Source of the DNA: Antitrichia curtipendula
Lineage: Eukaryota > Streptophyta > Bryopsida > Hypnales > Leucodontaceae
Assembly (NCBI GenBank): GCA_951230915.1
Contig: OX579638.1
Coordinates: 9,566,696 to 9,630,695, forward strand
Direction: 5' to 3'
DNA: 64,000 bases
Notes under the pieces: generated by a model
Told to the model about the DNA's origin: nothing
Seen by the model: the letters and a program-made list of their open reading frames with translations, nothing else
Database searches by the model: none
Part shown: positions 11,737-24,462 of the stretch, in pieces
Layout of the letters: each line of letters opens with the position of its first letter
Numbering within the stretch: position 1 is the first letter of the stretch
Program-made: the position numbers and the translations under genes

Positions 11737-14080
11737 CTAAATGTATTCTTTTAAGTTGTTGCACAACTTTGACATGAGGAATTCAATATCAGAAAAGAGA
11801 CATTTGTCCTCCACAGATCCCAACACATGAACCACTTCCATCTCAACGAGCTTTAGAAACTCACCAATATTTTGTGTCAAGCTGTTGTTGTTGTCTAAGA
11901 CATGCCACGCTTTCATCAAGGGATTTACATCAATTGGCGGGAGTTTGACTACACGTGCATTAGACTTCATGCAGGATTTAAAGAGAGCATGTTGGAAAAT
12001 GAGAATTTCACGATCAATCAATGGAGGGATGAAGAACTTCTTATTGCCCTCCTCTAATATTTTTCCATGACCGTATGTGCCATAAGGATCCACAAATGGC
12101 TGTCAAATGCATCTTCAACATTCAAATGACACCAATATTGCGGATAGAAAATACCAAAAGCACTCATGATGTTACGAGTAGGGAATCAAGCATTGAGCTT
12201 TGCCATTTTGGCAACACTTAAATATCAACGCCATGACTATTAAGTATTTATGAAGCAAATGAAAAGTGCAAGAATACATACACAATTACAAAGATGGCAC
12301 AAAATGGACCACAAAAGGCAATTTCATTTACCAATGCATTCCAACTTCACTTTGGCCAACAAGGTAGTCCAAGCCTCATGATCCATTGGTAAGCCCCTAT
12401 ACTTTGTATGTATTTACTCTCCTTAGGAGATGAAAGGCAACATTGCCTAGTTATCTTTTAGATTGATAATCCACTTGATGTGGATTTGTTCATGATTGCA
12501 ATCAAGGAGATTTGTAAAACTCTAGAACTTATCACTGCTGTAGGTTTTCCTCTTGTCCTCTTGTCCTCATACATTCAATACAAAGAGGTTTGGCACACTT
12601 TAACCACGGCCACAAAGTCACAAATGTAGACATCATGTTTCTAGGCAAATCAAACCAATGTGTCAATGGCCTCCAACAACAATAGGAGCACAATCATACA
12701 TCTCGAGCATTGTAAACGGATCAAGAAAAAATTGCAAGCAAGCCTGCACACAACCACGCAGCCAATTCATGATGATGTCCACTAACAGGGAAAACAATCA
12801 AAACACTAGTAGTAATTGAGAAGCTTGCATGAGCAAGCATTCCAAGTACTACAAGGGACTGACTAAAAGACCTTACTGAAATACAACGAGGCTAAAATAG
12901 GAAAAATTAAGTGCAAAAATGAAAGTGAATAAAGAAAAACAAACCTCTATCTTGTTGTCGTTCAAATCGACAATCATTCTGTAAATCAAAGTGAGATATT
13001 CAAAAAGAAAGTGGCTTAGGTATCAATTAAGCTATCCCAACGGATTTGGACATTTTGGAGCATTTTCAATTCTTTTATTTCCGTGAGCTCCACTAGCATC
13101 TTGAACTCCGAATACCTTTTTCAACTTTTGCAAAAGTAAGCATGATTCATGGAAAGCAATTTCTCAATGTCAAAGGAAATGTTGAGGCCAAACAAGGTCT
13201 TAAATGCTAAGTTGCAACGATGGGCCACACAATGCACACCAATCACAAATGGTGCATGTTTCTCCTTTATCTGGTGCATGACACCAGAACGTATCCCTTG
13301 TAGCGTAGAGGTCCCACCTACGCCAAAATACAAGAGCTTTTTGGCCACAGACTTGGAATTCAAGGCCCCACCATTGTTGATGGCACCCACAATCAAGTCC
13401 ATAAGTTTTCCTACCTTTAAGGTGAACTCTATCCACTACAGTGATATCATAGAGGATTACGGACCCAGTCTTGTATAATATATATATGGACTTAAAGAAA
13501 AAAAATATTGTCAATTGCGGTTACCTCATCAACAGTGACAGCCATGTACCTCGCAAATTCGATTAACCTTTTTATTTCTTCAACTACATGCTTGTACATG
13601 TAATCAACTATGATCCGACTTGAATTATTGCACTAATATACAATAGACAATAGAAGGATCAAGGACAATAAGCAGTTTATAGAGAGCTAGATGGGACTCA
13701 AACTCCAACATTGGATGACCATCAGAAAGCAATTGAAATAAAGTTGCAAAATGGATCTTTTTCTTCTTGGCCTCCAAACTAATTGATTTGCTCAAGGATT
13801 GTAGATGATGGGGGCTTCACGGCATATAGATGCATGTTCTTTAGTGTTTGCAATGCGTAGCCATATATTGTTTTTCAGCCTTCACTTTATATTAAGGCAA
13901 GTCTTTTTTTACAATATATTTGTCATTGTGCTTGAAAAGCATATTCAACTTTGGTGCCATCACATAGAGCTTCATATGAATCATACTACAGACTTTGCAC
14001 TTGACCATGTAGAGAATCTCATCTGTTGCTGGGTGATTGCAAAAAACCCAGCCCTATTTTGCGTCACATTTAGAATGACG
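11737..14080 (-). pseudogene. hAT-type transposase remnant (TTF/ZNF862-like)
   Basis: Read on the minus strand from about 14080, there is a zinc-finger-like segment (CKVCS, then LMAPKLN-type and LFKHNDK words). A KKIHFATLFQLLSDGHPMLE-like segment follows near 13770-13710, then a VDEVTAIDN equivalent near 13540. An open stretch at 13402-13121 has the GVHCVAHRCNLAFKTL motif characteristic of this hAT branch (an HC-x-AH-R-x-NL signature). A last open piece at 12093-11737 corresponds to the C-terminal half before dimerisation. Multiple frameshifts and stops show it is dead. It is a different family from the BED/DUF659 hAT genes at the window ends. Family identity is from remembered motif order. 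Confidence 0.65.
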
Positions 14081-15267
14081 GAGTTGTTTTTTGCTAGAAC
14101 GTTTAATTTTAGAATTTGATGAACTTGCAATTTTTATTGGATATGGTTAACTTGCATGATTGTAATCATATCCCTTACTTTTTAGAAAAAAAAATGTTTT
14201 ATGTTTAAAAGTCAATTTTGCTAATTTGTCACACCATGAGGTTTAGGGTTTTTTAGTACAAGGGAGTATCTAAAATAAATAATCTAGAGCAGAAATTTTT
14301 GTAGACTATTTTCACAATAGGAAAACATGTGCCTACCAAAGGAAATCTAAAATAGATTATTTTATTGCCTCCATATTTATACAAATAGAACTCTCTTACG
14401 TACGCACTTCTAAACATTGAAGATGGTTTCAATTTCAATTTTTTAGTGAAATGTGATAGCGATGAAGTCTTTACAAATGTTCAATTTTTAATTTTTTAGT
14501 TAAAATTTTTTCTAATTATAATTAATTTATACCTAGTTGTGTTTTTTTTCTGTGACAAATTGACTTTTTTTTCAAATAGTACTTTTACAATATTTTCTAG
14601 TAGTCAATGATACTAGTAGTCGTCGATTTTTCAGATCAACAACTGAGATTGTTCTATTTCATAGTATTAAGCATACAAATTGCAATTTTGACAAAATGCT
14701 ACCAAAAACGTTTGGTCTTTCTCGCAACCACCTAGCTATGATCCCCTCCACCTACAACAACTTTGCAGCCCACACCGTTTGGAACTTGCGATGATGGTTG
14801 TAACAGTTTGAGCCTTGGATCACAAATTGACAAACTTACTGCAACTTGTGCCACCTTTCTTTGACAAGGGAGACTAGAAGTTGGAGTTAGAGCCCTTGGA
14901 ATCTATAGGGAGTCCTACAAACTCATAATTGTTACGTTTGTCGAAGGATGCTAAAATTGTCATCATCAACAACTTTGTACTCAAGACAACTTTGTCCCTA
15001 GATACAGATGAAGACCAAGAGTTCAGATTGTATCCATAAACAAGGATATATTTGGGCATTGTGCATATACTTGGCCTACCTCATTGTTGTACTTGCTCCT
15101 TGATATTGGTTCTACCCTTGGAACCTCAGGCAGCGATCCATCAAATACCAAGGACAACAATTGCCTCGCTCCTATACCTCACATAGATTGGAAGTATGAA
15201 TTCATGGTTTCCTTCTATGCTTTGCTCTTCAGCAACTTGATCATTTTATTTTATTTTATATAATGAT
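14081..15267. other. Intergenic, no gene recognised
   Basis: AT-rich with poly-T runs. The 14700-15060 part is less AT-rich and has an open stretch on the minus strand (15059-14874), but I recognise no domain. It may be flanking host DNA of the CACTA insertion at 15268. Confidence 0.3.
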
Positions 15268-15574
15268 CACTAGTAGAAAAACAGTGACCAAATCAACAAA
15301 ACATCAACACAAAAGTGTTGATTTTGATACTGTATCGTCCATTTCAACAATTTTTTGTTGATTTTGGTTAAAACTACCAAAATCAACAAATTTTTTTGTT
15401 GATTTGGATACTGCAACTCTAAATCAACGAAAAAATCAACACTTTTTTGTTAATTTTGACTTTCAAGAATCTCAAGTAATTTTTTGTTCTGAAAAAAGTT
15501 TAAATCACCATGGTTAGTATTTTATAAATAATGTGATTTTAGAAACAACAACTAAATCATTCACAATTCGGTAT

Positions 15575-15930
15575 TTTTCAAAGTCAGCAAACTTCATAGG
15601 CCATTTAGGAATAGAAAAACAACTTTTTTTTAAAGATTTTGAACTAAAAAAAAGTTGCTTAATCAAATTATCTTTCTTCTACAAAAATCCGTTTGCAATT
15701 TCAAGTCTCAAATCAAAAATTATGAATAAATTTCAGAGGGGTTGAATTGAATTTTTTTTTTGACATCATAAAAGACCCTCTCTGAAATTTATTCATAACT
15801 TTTTATTGGAGACTTGAATTTGCAAACGGGTTTCTGGAGATGAAAGATACTTTGATTTAGAAACTTTTTTTAGTTCAAAGATTTTTAAAAAAAGTTGTTT
15901 TTCTATTATTAAATTTCCTCTAAAGTCTGC
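15575..15930. repeat. Long hairpin module, copy 2
   Basis: An inverted repeat inside the CACTA element. The left arm carries ACAAAAATCCGTTTGCAATT and TAAATTTCAGAGGGG; the right arm carries CCTCTCTGAAATTTATTCAT and GCAAACGGGTTTCTGG. The outer stems match around AGTCAGCAAACTT and AAAGTCTGCTGACTTTG. It is diverged from copy 3 in the same element, so the two are not a recent duplication. Confidence 0.8.
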
Positions 15931-16169
15931 TGACTTTGAAAAATACAAAAAAAAAAAAAACCTAAACTACATAAATAAAAAAGTATTCCACTCATGTACA
16001 TGTGTGTGATTATGTGGTGCAATGGTTTGAACCTTGCACCCCAAGTAAGGTTAAACTTTTTGGGATCTTTTGGAATCTATTGGAATCTATTGGAATCTTT
16101 TGGAGTTTTTTGAAATCTTCACTGTAAAATGTAGTTTGTTTTTTCAATTAACTATTCACAACTTGGTGT

Positions 16170-16525
16170 CTTTTAAAGTCAGCAGAATTTAAAGACGATT
16201 TTGTCCTAGTAAATGAACATTTTTAAAAATAATTTGAACTAATTGAAGTTGGAAAATCAAGCCAACTTTCACCTCCAAAAATCCGTTTGAGATTTCAAGC
16301 CTTCAATCAAAAGTTACGGACAAAAATCAGAAAGAGGTGGAAATGGACATTTTCTGTGACATTATCAAACATACTCTCTGATTTTTGTCCATAACTTTTG
16401 ATTGAAGGCTTGAAATCTCAAACGAATTTTTAGAGGTGAAAGTTGGCTTGATTTTACAACTTTTCTTAGTTTATAGTTTTTAAAAAAAGTTCATTTACTA
16501 GGAGAAAATCGCCTCCAAAGTTTGC
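16170..16525. repeat. Long hairpin module, copy 3
   Basis: An inverted repeat centred near 16350. CACCTCCAAAAATCCGTTTG on the left pairs with CAAACGAATTTTTAGAGGTG on the right, and ATCAAAAGTTACGGACAAAA pairs with TTTTTGTCCATAACTTTTGAT on the far side of the loop. It is the copy most similar to the one at 4600-4915. Pairing over about 150 bp per arm is strong by eye. Confidence 0.85.
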
Positions 16526-16918
16526 TAGTTTTCAAAATTAATGGAAAAAAATGAAAAACTATAGAAATAAAACTTTACATCAAGAATAGTCATGTAAATT
16601 TGTATGTGATGCATTGGTAAGGGTCCTTGGGCCTTAACAGTGAGGTCCAAGGATCAAACCTTGGTGGTGACAAATGCCACGTGGTAATTGGGTTGCTTGC
16701 CACGTGGCCATTAGGTTGCCATGTGGCAGTTTTTAAAAAATTATTTTATTATTTAAAAAATAATAATAATTAAAAAATAAAATGGGACCAAGTCAACAAA
16801 AAATCAACACTTTTTTGTTAACAACTGCCCAAATTAATACGTCCATCTTAACAAAAAAAATCAACACTTTTGTGTTGAATTTTTATTAATCTGGTCACTG
16901 TTTTTTCTACTAGTGGAT

Positions 16919-17945
16919 CAATTGTTGAAGACAGTTTTCACTTTGCCCTTTTGCTTCAACTCCTTGCGGGCCACCTCCAACGCCTCCTTTGCAGCCTTAT
17001 CTGCTTTTTTCTTTGCAAAGCACATAATAGAAGCATCCCAGACAACTTTCACTAACTCCATGGCAAAAACTCAACAGAATAGACAATGGCCAAGGAACAC
17101 AAGTTTGAATGAGCAAATGAGGTAGGAAACGCACACAACTAAAGAAGCTAACGACACAATCAAAAGAATGAGGACTTTTATAAGGAAAACAAATAGTTTT
17201 TTGCAATTTTAAGTGCATGCTACCTATACAACGTGTACAATGGTACAAAACTATCATTTCCCTAAACTACAAGCAATAAGAAGATGAATTAACAACCAAC
17301 ATTCAATTTGCAAGAGGTGGAATTACAACCAGCTTGCAACGAACATCCTATGACATGCTACTCCATGGCAAAAAACATAGCTTCACTTGTGCAGTAATGG
17401 GCAAAACCTAACAACCACGAAGGTGCTATTGGCAAAATAATCACAGAACAAAACCATTACACTTGCGATTGGTGAGAAATCATCAACGTCAAATCAAAGA
17501 AACTATGGCAAAAGCATCTAGATGTCCAGAGCAGGGCTTTTTTTTTTGGCAAAATTGCACCAGACTATCAGAAATATGACCTCTCTAGTTTCGTCCCTCC
17601 AAAAATTGGCCTTTGCAATGAAGCCAACAAGGGGGACACAAATCCAAAAAAAGAACCCTAGTCCAAAGTAGGAAGTGGGCATTATTGAGAAAGAATGGTC
17701 CTCTCTTTGCCATTTATTCTTCCACCATTTTCTCTAATATTCTCTTCATCCTTTTATCAACTCCATATAAGGCTACACATGATTTCTTCCAAGAAGATGG
17801 TCTCCTATTGCTCCAAGAATTTTGCAAACATTTACATGACTAATAGTTTAACTTTGTTGCAAGAAATGTTGATTTTCATGGCAGGTATTCGAATTTAAAA
17901 AAAATCCCACTGGTTTTTCCTCAATAAGGGTACAATTACACGTTC
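16919..17945. other. Region downstream of the reductase gene
   Basis: No complete gene. On the minus strand from about 17070 to 16920 there is a lysine-rich open segment (KKKADKAAKEALEVARKEL) that ends in a stop close to the CACTA insertion. It could be an exon remnant split by the transposon, but no family is recognised. At 17530-17665 a segment repeats, inverted, the sequence at 31615-31745 (shared words CCTCTCTAG, TCGTCCCTCCAAAAA, AATGAAGC). The 3' UTR of the reductase gene probably lies just below 17945. Confidence 0.35.
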
Positions 17946-20900
17946 TCAAGTAAAGGCAGGATCTCTAAACCTTTCATATACAGCTTCTATATCTGCGGTC
18001 ACCTCCTCAGGCAATGGCCTTGTTACTGCATAAGCGTTCATATTTTCCTTCAACTGTTCTAAACTAGTCGCACCAATAATATTGCTGGTAAGAAAAAATC
18101 GATCACGGCCAAAAGCCAACGCAAGCTCCACTGGGGACAAACCATGTTTCTTCGCCACCTCAAGATAAGCAGAGACGGCCTCCTATATTATACCACAAAA
18201 AAACAAAGTTAATGCTGATTGGACAATAAATCAATATTAACAAAATACTAAATTAGTGTCAAGTATACGTTGACTTCAAGCTAACATGTTAGGTGTAAAT
18301 GCCAAGTGAAGTTAATGCCAATGACATTACCATCACACTACCATAAATTTCACACCATTTGCATTACACTAATACGGAGTATTAACTCAACATCACAAGT
18401 CTTATGTACATTAACATTAACTTTGTAAATCTAATGAGGGTTTAGGGTGTGAAGACTCCCTCTAAGCAATATAATCAAGACAATGACCAGAAGATAAGGA
18501 TGAGGGAACATACCCTAGCAAGACTTTTGTTGTAACGGGCCATATATCCAGGGAACAAGTTAAATCGTGCCTTCACTGACTTCTCAAGGTCTAGATATTT
18601 CCCAGACAAAGTACCTCCAGCAAGGGGAGAGAAAGCAAGCAAACCGACGTTGCAATTTTGTGGAAGGCATACTTCCACCAGGTCAACTGCAATAACGGCA
18701 AATCCAACTTGCATCAGTACAGGGGCTTCAGCCACACATGGCTAAGCTATTGTCAGCAAACTAACTTACTTCTCTAGGCGCCTTAAAGAGCCTTGACAAT
18801 TACTCCCTGTCTCAAAATAAATCCGTGGTTTCTAGTGGGAAATTGTAAGAATACCACAGATTTATTTTGAGACAGAGGGAGTACAAGATAGCACCTGCAA
18901 TCAACGGATAGAATCGTGTCGCTATACATGTTCTGTATCCATGTTACCTTCGAACTGTGAACGCACTAATAAGCTGTAGCTATTCTGGATGCTGACGATT
19001 TTTGGGAGGTTCAGCTGCTCAGATAGACGAGTGAACTCCATAACTCCCCATGAAGTCTCGTTCGACACACCCACATACCTGACCTGATAAATTACAATGA
19101 ATAATTTAGTTTTTGAGAGAAAATACTCACGACAGAAAAGAAATTGGAAAGTATATAAAATAGCTATATGTTCTTTTTCATATACTTTCAGAGATTCTTG
19201 GAGTGAAACTTAACAACAATAAAAGCTGAAGGTCATATTTCAATCCGTAAGATTCTTAGCATATGATTTCGAAATGAATAAACATTCTCCTTACTAAAGA
19301 GTTTTTTGCATTTCAAACTCATGCCAATGGTTGAACTTTTTTAGGAACAATTTTCTTCAATTAACCTCTAAAGTCCCAAGGCCTTTCTTCCATAAAAAAA
19401 ACATTCAAAATTGTCATTTCTATTGCAAAGAGAAAAAAACTTTAAAAATTGTATTATTTTTTTGCATATCTAACCATTTGGCGTTGAATATTCTTAGCTT
19501 AAAATTTTTGCACTACTAATTTTGAATTTCTAATTTTTTTATGTTGAAAATTTGAGTTGAGTCTAAGAAAAAACTTCAAAAATGAAACACTTAATTTTTA
19601 CTCAATAAAAAATTGTTAAGTAGAAGTAGGATCAAGATTGAAGATAAAATTAAACTGTTAATAGCGAATTGAAATCACATTGATTTTCACAGTGAGATTG
19701 TTCTAGCAACTTTGTGAACCCTTTTTTTTTTTATTGTGAAAATTGAATTCAAAATAAAAATCCTACAAGTTATTTTTTCAAAAAAATTCTCTAATTGCCC
19801 CCAAAAACAAGATTGTCCATAAGTTTCACATAAAAATCCAAATGAAATGAATCAAATCTTTCCATGTAGATAAAAATACAATCTATGAAAAACAAAATTT
19901 CAAAATCTTTTATTTTAAGTTTTGAGGGGTTTTGTTTTGCCCACTAAACAAAAATTTGGACCCATTGTGCCTTAACTTTTGCTCATGAGCATTGATTGAA
20001 ATAAAAATTATATTCTCAAAAAGCTGATGTGTTTTTCTATCTCCACAAAAAGATTTTAAGAACCACGACAAAAATTGGGATTATAGGAGCCTGCCCAAAA
20101 TCCAATTTGTCCCTTTGTCCCCTTGGGCTAAAATTTCATTGTTTAAAAGGTCTGAATTTCATTGTTTAAAACTGAAATTGAATTTCATGCATAATGCACC
20201 ATGTGTATTATAACTAACATGACTAAATTTCACTGAACGATTCCAAATTTCGCAAATTAGTTATGACAATTTTCAAGATATGCAAAAACAAAACCTTTTT
20301 GAGAGCCCATGTACATGTATGGAGATCTTTCAAGTATCATACCTTTCCTTGGTCAATGACTTTCTTCAGAGCTTGTAGTTGCTCCATGATAGGTACGGTC
20401 TCTCTGATTTTTTCAGTATTAAAAGACTTCTCTCCAAACAGTGGCACGTAACGATCTGGCCTGCAATTAACGAGTGCAGAACTAAGTCCCTTTGACAAGA
20501 GAACTTTGCACAGTCGGTCCTTGGGTTCCAATCAGTAGTTGACCATCCAAAACTTCTGACCGTAATGACCACCAATTTTTAGATATTCTCTACAAATCCT
20601 CGTAACACAACCTGCATCCGTAATGTATTTTAACTGTTTACAGGTAACACAGATAGCCATAATTACCAGTGGATCTGAAGAAGATCAATATGATCGGTGC
20701 CAAGCCGCTTCAAACTCTTTTCCACACTTTCAGTGATATTCTCTTCGTTCACTCGCACCGTCTGCCCACTATCACGAAGGTACGTCGATTTCTCAGAGTA
20801 TCCAGCCACTTTGGTTGCCACTATCACCTGCACATTGAGGGAAATACTCAGGCTTCCATTTCTCACAGAAAGAAATCCCGACCACTAAAATACTTCGTCA

Positions 20901-22794
20901 GTCACTGATGCGGTCCCTGAGTTACATTCACTTCTGAAGGAGTTGACCATCCATGTGTCAAAGTATCATACATTTATCCAGATTCAAAGTCTATGCCAAC
21001 AATGTGTTTTGGGTCACATAATACATCTGAAATCCTGCAAAACCAAACTTTTTAATGGGTTGTGCAACAGTGAGCGCAATGAACTGAGAGTCTTGGAGGC
21101 CAACTGGCAATATAATTTCTTGTAATGATTAGTAAACAATATTAAAGATAGTTGCATAATGCAGGAAAAATAAAAGCAAAAAACATTGTAGCCATTGCAA
21201 CCAAGATAAATAAAGAGTCTTTAATGAGAGTCTATTCTATTGAGGATAGTTCTAGTAACTACAGTATCTAAAATATCAAGAAGAGAGACTTGCCTTGTCT
21301 CGGGGCATAGTCTTCAGCCATGTGCTTATGTATCGATCAGTTCGTCCTTGCAACTCTGCATTCATTGGTATCGGGTACTGCAACAGAAACGTCCAAATAA
21401 GCTCCACAACATAATTGTCACCATAATACCCAACATGTACAGATACACTCATTAAACATACTGGTAATCTCTTCCCACCCTAAAGTTCATTTTTTGGACA
21501 ATGAATAAATTCAAGGGTGTACTATGAGCACCAATCAATGTGCTTCTCATCCAAGTTAATCTTTCAATTTTTATTATTCTGGCACATACAAACAAAATAT
21601 ATAACTAGACTACCCTACCCTTGCATTTTCCATTCATCCATATTTCCCTTAGTTCTAATTAAATGACATAAAGAACAATTTGGATTCTCAAAACTATTTT
21701 GTACTAATATTCCATAAGACGGAACACTGGAATATAAAAGCATGCATCTTCTAATCCAAGAGGTGGTTGTTTCAAATGAACTTCACAATCTAATATATTA
21801 TTTGAATTTCAAAAAATAACCATATTTAAGATTATATAATACTGAACCCAGTGGAAAATAATGATGCCAATATTTGGAACATAATAAAATTTTGAAAGAT
21901 TTTGAAATTGGAAGTTTCAGACTTTACTTGTGGATATTAATGATAACATTGATACATCTTGTAATATAAAAATAAAAATCTAGACCTTGTGTTCATACAT
22001 AAACACCATATTATTCCTCCAAGTTACATTTCATAATCCACTTTTAAAATCAAAAAAAAAAAATGACTTAACCCCTATTTTTCAAGCAAACAAATACTGG
22101 TCTTTGAGGATGAAGGGTGCATAAAACACCCTACAAAGATGGAGACCCCTGAACCTTACAGATTCAGCAGAATCGAGAATGTTAATGCCATTGTCGAAAG
22201 CATAACAGAGCTGCTCATGTGCCTCCTTCTCTGTGTTCTGATTGCCCCATGTCATCTGCACACCATTGCATTGCCATTTTCATATTATTAGTTGCATCCT
22301 GCGAGCTCTGCCCTAACTCTTTCAGAACCAAAACAAGTCCACAACACCCCCGCAGAAAGTACGGTATGGAATGGTGATAAATAGTTCAGGAGCGGCTCTT
22401 ACTAAGAATTCATTACCAATTTCAAGAGCACTTCATGTAAGCGAATTTACACCATTCAAGAACGATTCAAGAGCAGTGTCAGATAACAAGCATAGCTCAC
22501 CGTCCCGAGAGTAATTTCGCTAATCAAAAGGTCGGAGTCACCAAGCTTGTTGTACTGCAAGGTACCGGTACTCGGAGAGGACGCAACTGCCGCCCTAACT
22601 TGGACGCCACAAACACCTCTCCGAACTCCATTGCGAAATCTCGAAGCTCTCACTATAGAGGCAGGCGACGACGACGACGACGACGTCGTCGTCACATTGG
22701 AGCGATTCCACGACAAGGTTGACGACGGCCAGAGGTTGTGGAGCGGCTCCGAGGTGCACGCGCTGAACGCTCCTACGACCGCCGCCGACACCAT
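17946..22794 (-). CDS. Aldo/keto reductase, plastid-type (At1g04420-like), 8 exons
   Basis: NADPH-dependent aldo/keto reductase of 432 aa, predicted in the chloroplast. Exons on the minus strand: 22794-22501, 22255-22160, 21377-21294, 20827-20667, 20460-20343, 19083-18948, 18686-18514 and 18182-17946. All phases agree and give one frame to a stop. Residues 1-70 are Ser/Arg-rich and nearly free of acidic residues, like a transit peptide. The AKR barrel runs from about 78 to 425. The catalytic tetrad is complete: Asp126, Tyr131, Lys164, His211. GATS at 391-394 lies in the C-terminal NADPH-binding loop. Ser130 stands where relatives usually have Met, just before the catalytic Tyr. Seven introns are GT-AG except intron 3, which is GC-AG. 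The physiological substrate is unknown; a general carbonyl-detoxifying role is inferred from the family. Confidence 0.93.
18803..18881. mobile_element. Stowaway-type MITE, 79 bp, in intron 6
   Basis: It starts CTCCCTGTCTCAAAATAAAT and ends with the complement of CTCCCTCTGTCTCAAAATAAA. It is flanked by TA on both sides (18801-18802 and 18882-18883). Terminal sequence, TA target and short length all match the Stowaway class derived from Tc1/mariner transposons. It sits within the intron between exons 6 and 7 of the aldo/keto reductase gene. Confidence 0.9.
19310..20060 (-). repeat. Dispersed AT-rich repeat, family R1 copy in intron 5
   Basis: The reverse complement aligns with 31020-31600. Shared landmarks include GAGATTGTTCTAGCAA, the CCCAAAAA/AACAAGATTGT block, the TTGCCCACTAAACAAAAATTTGG block and the text around AATGAAATGAATCAAA. 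A third partial copy lies at 51895-52130. It accounts for most of the length of the intron between exons 5 and 6 of the reductase gene. There are no coding motifs and no clear termini. Confidence 0.7.
21290..21297 (-). other. GC-AG intron donor site (intron 3 of the reductase gene)
   Basis: The exon 3 end reads ACAAG followed by GCAAGT on the minus strand. Only this junction joins the RDK codons of exon 3 to VIVATK of exon 4 in frame. The nearby GT would break the frame. AAG|GCAAGT is the known consensus for GC-type donors. Confidence 0.85.
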
Positions 22795-24193
22795 TCTCGC
22801 AGCAGCACAATGCGAACTATAACTTGTGTGGAATTACAATCAGCACCGACTTCCAAGTGCAAAAACCGGCCGCAACATAACGGATCCCCACACAAGAAGC
22901 TCGAAATCAGACAAGCAATCAGCCATGTGATGAACAGAGGTGGCGGTGGGTTGTGGCGGAGACGGGTGACAGAGCGATAAGTGGTGGGAAACGGGGCTAC
23001 GTGGACGTGTGTGACTTGGCAATGCCATTTGGACTCTTTTTGCCAGAACATTTATTTTAGGCAGTGCAGAAATGGATAGAAATGGATAGAAATGGATGAA
23101 ACTTGAAATATATAGATGAAATTTTATTTATTCATCCAAAATAGAGAAATATTGTCCCAAAATTTGGTAGAAAAATTAGCAATTTCATCCATTGAAAAGC
23201 ATGAATATTTTGCCAAATATTCCCTTTAAAAAAAATTCATTGTTTTTCAGCAAAATTTTGCATTAAAAAAAACGTGCTATCTAGTGTCGCATTGAGGTAA
23301 GAGCATTGCCACCCTTGTCCAGTATATGAGGCCAGAACAACCGAAAGGTGGGCCGGTCTTGAAAGCGGCACTAGCAAAGTTTGTTCAGGAACCAGATGCA
23401 CCAAAATTTCTGATTTTCACCCCAACACAGCATGGGCAGGGAAGTTTGAACCACGCCCAAAGTTGCAAGATTTTCCGTGTTTTTTGTGTTTTCTTATTGA
23501 CCGATTGAAGGCGAAATGGTAAGGCACAATTGTAGCATGGTCATGTCCATCACTATAGCGACTTCCAAGGAGAATTTGGATATTCCCATTAAGGACCGGT
23601 CGACCATTTTGTGGTCGATTTGGGTCCTTTTTGGTTTGTAGAGAGAGCATGTCGATGAATTTGATGACGTGGCAAAGAGGACAGGTCTAGAGAATTGGGA
23701 AGTGAAGAGTTTAGGACAATAACTAGGCCAATATGAGGTGGCATGTGGCCAGAGGGTTGAAAAAACCAAGAAAACAGGGGCTGAAATTACACCAAGATTT
23801 GCTAAAAATTCCTGCTTTACAACGCACCTTCACCAAAAATTTCAATGCTAAATCCAATATCATGCGCAACACTTTCATCCGTACGGTTAGATCTCCGATA
23901 GGCACTTGCATTCAAAAGTTTTGAAATTGCTCCTAATTGGCCATACAAAGGATTGCCCACCCCCCAAATCAACCACGGTCCTTAATGGGAACTGGAAATT
24001 CGACAACTGGAAATTCATGAAGACTAGGAAGACAGCAAATGGATTTCCTAATGAGGAGTACTTTCTTTGTCTTACATTGAAGAGGTAATTGGCAGTAGTA
24101 GCCAAGATGGTGGCATTGCATGTGAAGCTACATATACCATGGGGATTGGTTGTCCTACGATGGTGATGCTTTAAAAGTATTGCTATGAGTAGC
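22795..24193. other. Upstream region of the reductase gene and intergenic DNA
   Basis: 22795-23040 is the likely promoter/5' UTR of the reductase gene: GC-rich and free of obvious repeats, with no confident TATA box. At 23068-23097 the word GAAATGGATA is repeated three times. From 23300 to 24190 GC content is moderate and several open stretches exist on both strands, but none shows a recognisable domain. Confidence 0.4.
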
Positions 24194-24462
24194 TACTATA
24201 AGAACCCCATGTTTTAGGTAATGAGCCCCAATTTTTTTAAATGGATTTTAGGTGATGTCAATGTTTACAACCCAATGTTTTTATGTCAACATTGATGTTA
24301 CGTTGGAAGTTCTTGTTAACATAAAAACATTGGATTGTAAACATTGATGTTATGTTGGACGTTCTTGTTAACATAAAAACATTGGGTTGTCAACATTGAC
24401 ATCACCAAAAATTTGTTTTAAAAATTGGGACTTTTTACCCACAACATAGGTTTCTTATAGTG
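24194..24462. mobile_element. CACTA-like foldback MITE, 269 bp, TSD AGC
   Basis: The right end is the complement of CACTATAAGAAACC and the left end reads TACTATAAGAACCCC. The terminal repeats stay paired for about 100 bases through CCCAATTTTT, GTGATGTCAATGTT and ACAACCCAATGTTTTTATGT. AGC flanks both sides (24191-24193 and 24463-24465). The centre holds two direct copies of GTTCTTGTTAACATAAAAAC. It has no coding capacity. Confidence 0.85.

Larger units (their letters stand above)
15268..16915. mobile_element. CACTA-type non-autonomous transposon, 1,648 bp, TSD GAT
   Basis: It begins CACTAGTAGAAAAACAGTG and ends with the complement of CACTAGTAGAAAAAACAGTG. The terminal inverted repeats continue imperfectly for about 60 bases, through the word TTCAACACAAAAGTGTTGAT. 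The flanks are GAT on both sides (15265-15267 and 16916-16918), the 3-bp duplication typical of CACTA/EnSpm transposons. There is no transposase; the interior holds two long hairpin modules (15575-15930 and 16170-16525) and runs of GGAATCTATTGGAATC near 16070. It is related to the older element at 4089-5309, which has only one hairpin module. Confidence 0.9.

Noticed and set aside
22456..23051. Other open frames around exon 1 of the reductase, on both strands
   Set aside because: Shadows of the GC-rich first exon and promoter; only the frame from 22794 joins the downstream exons.
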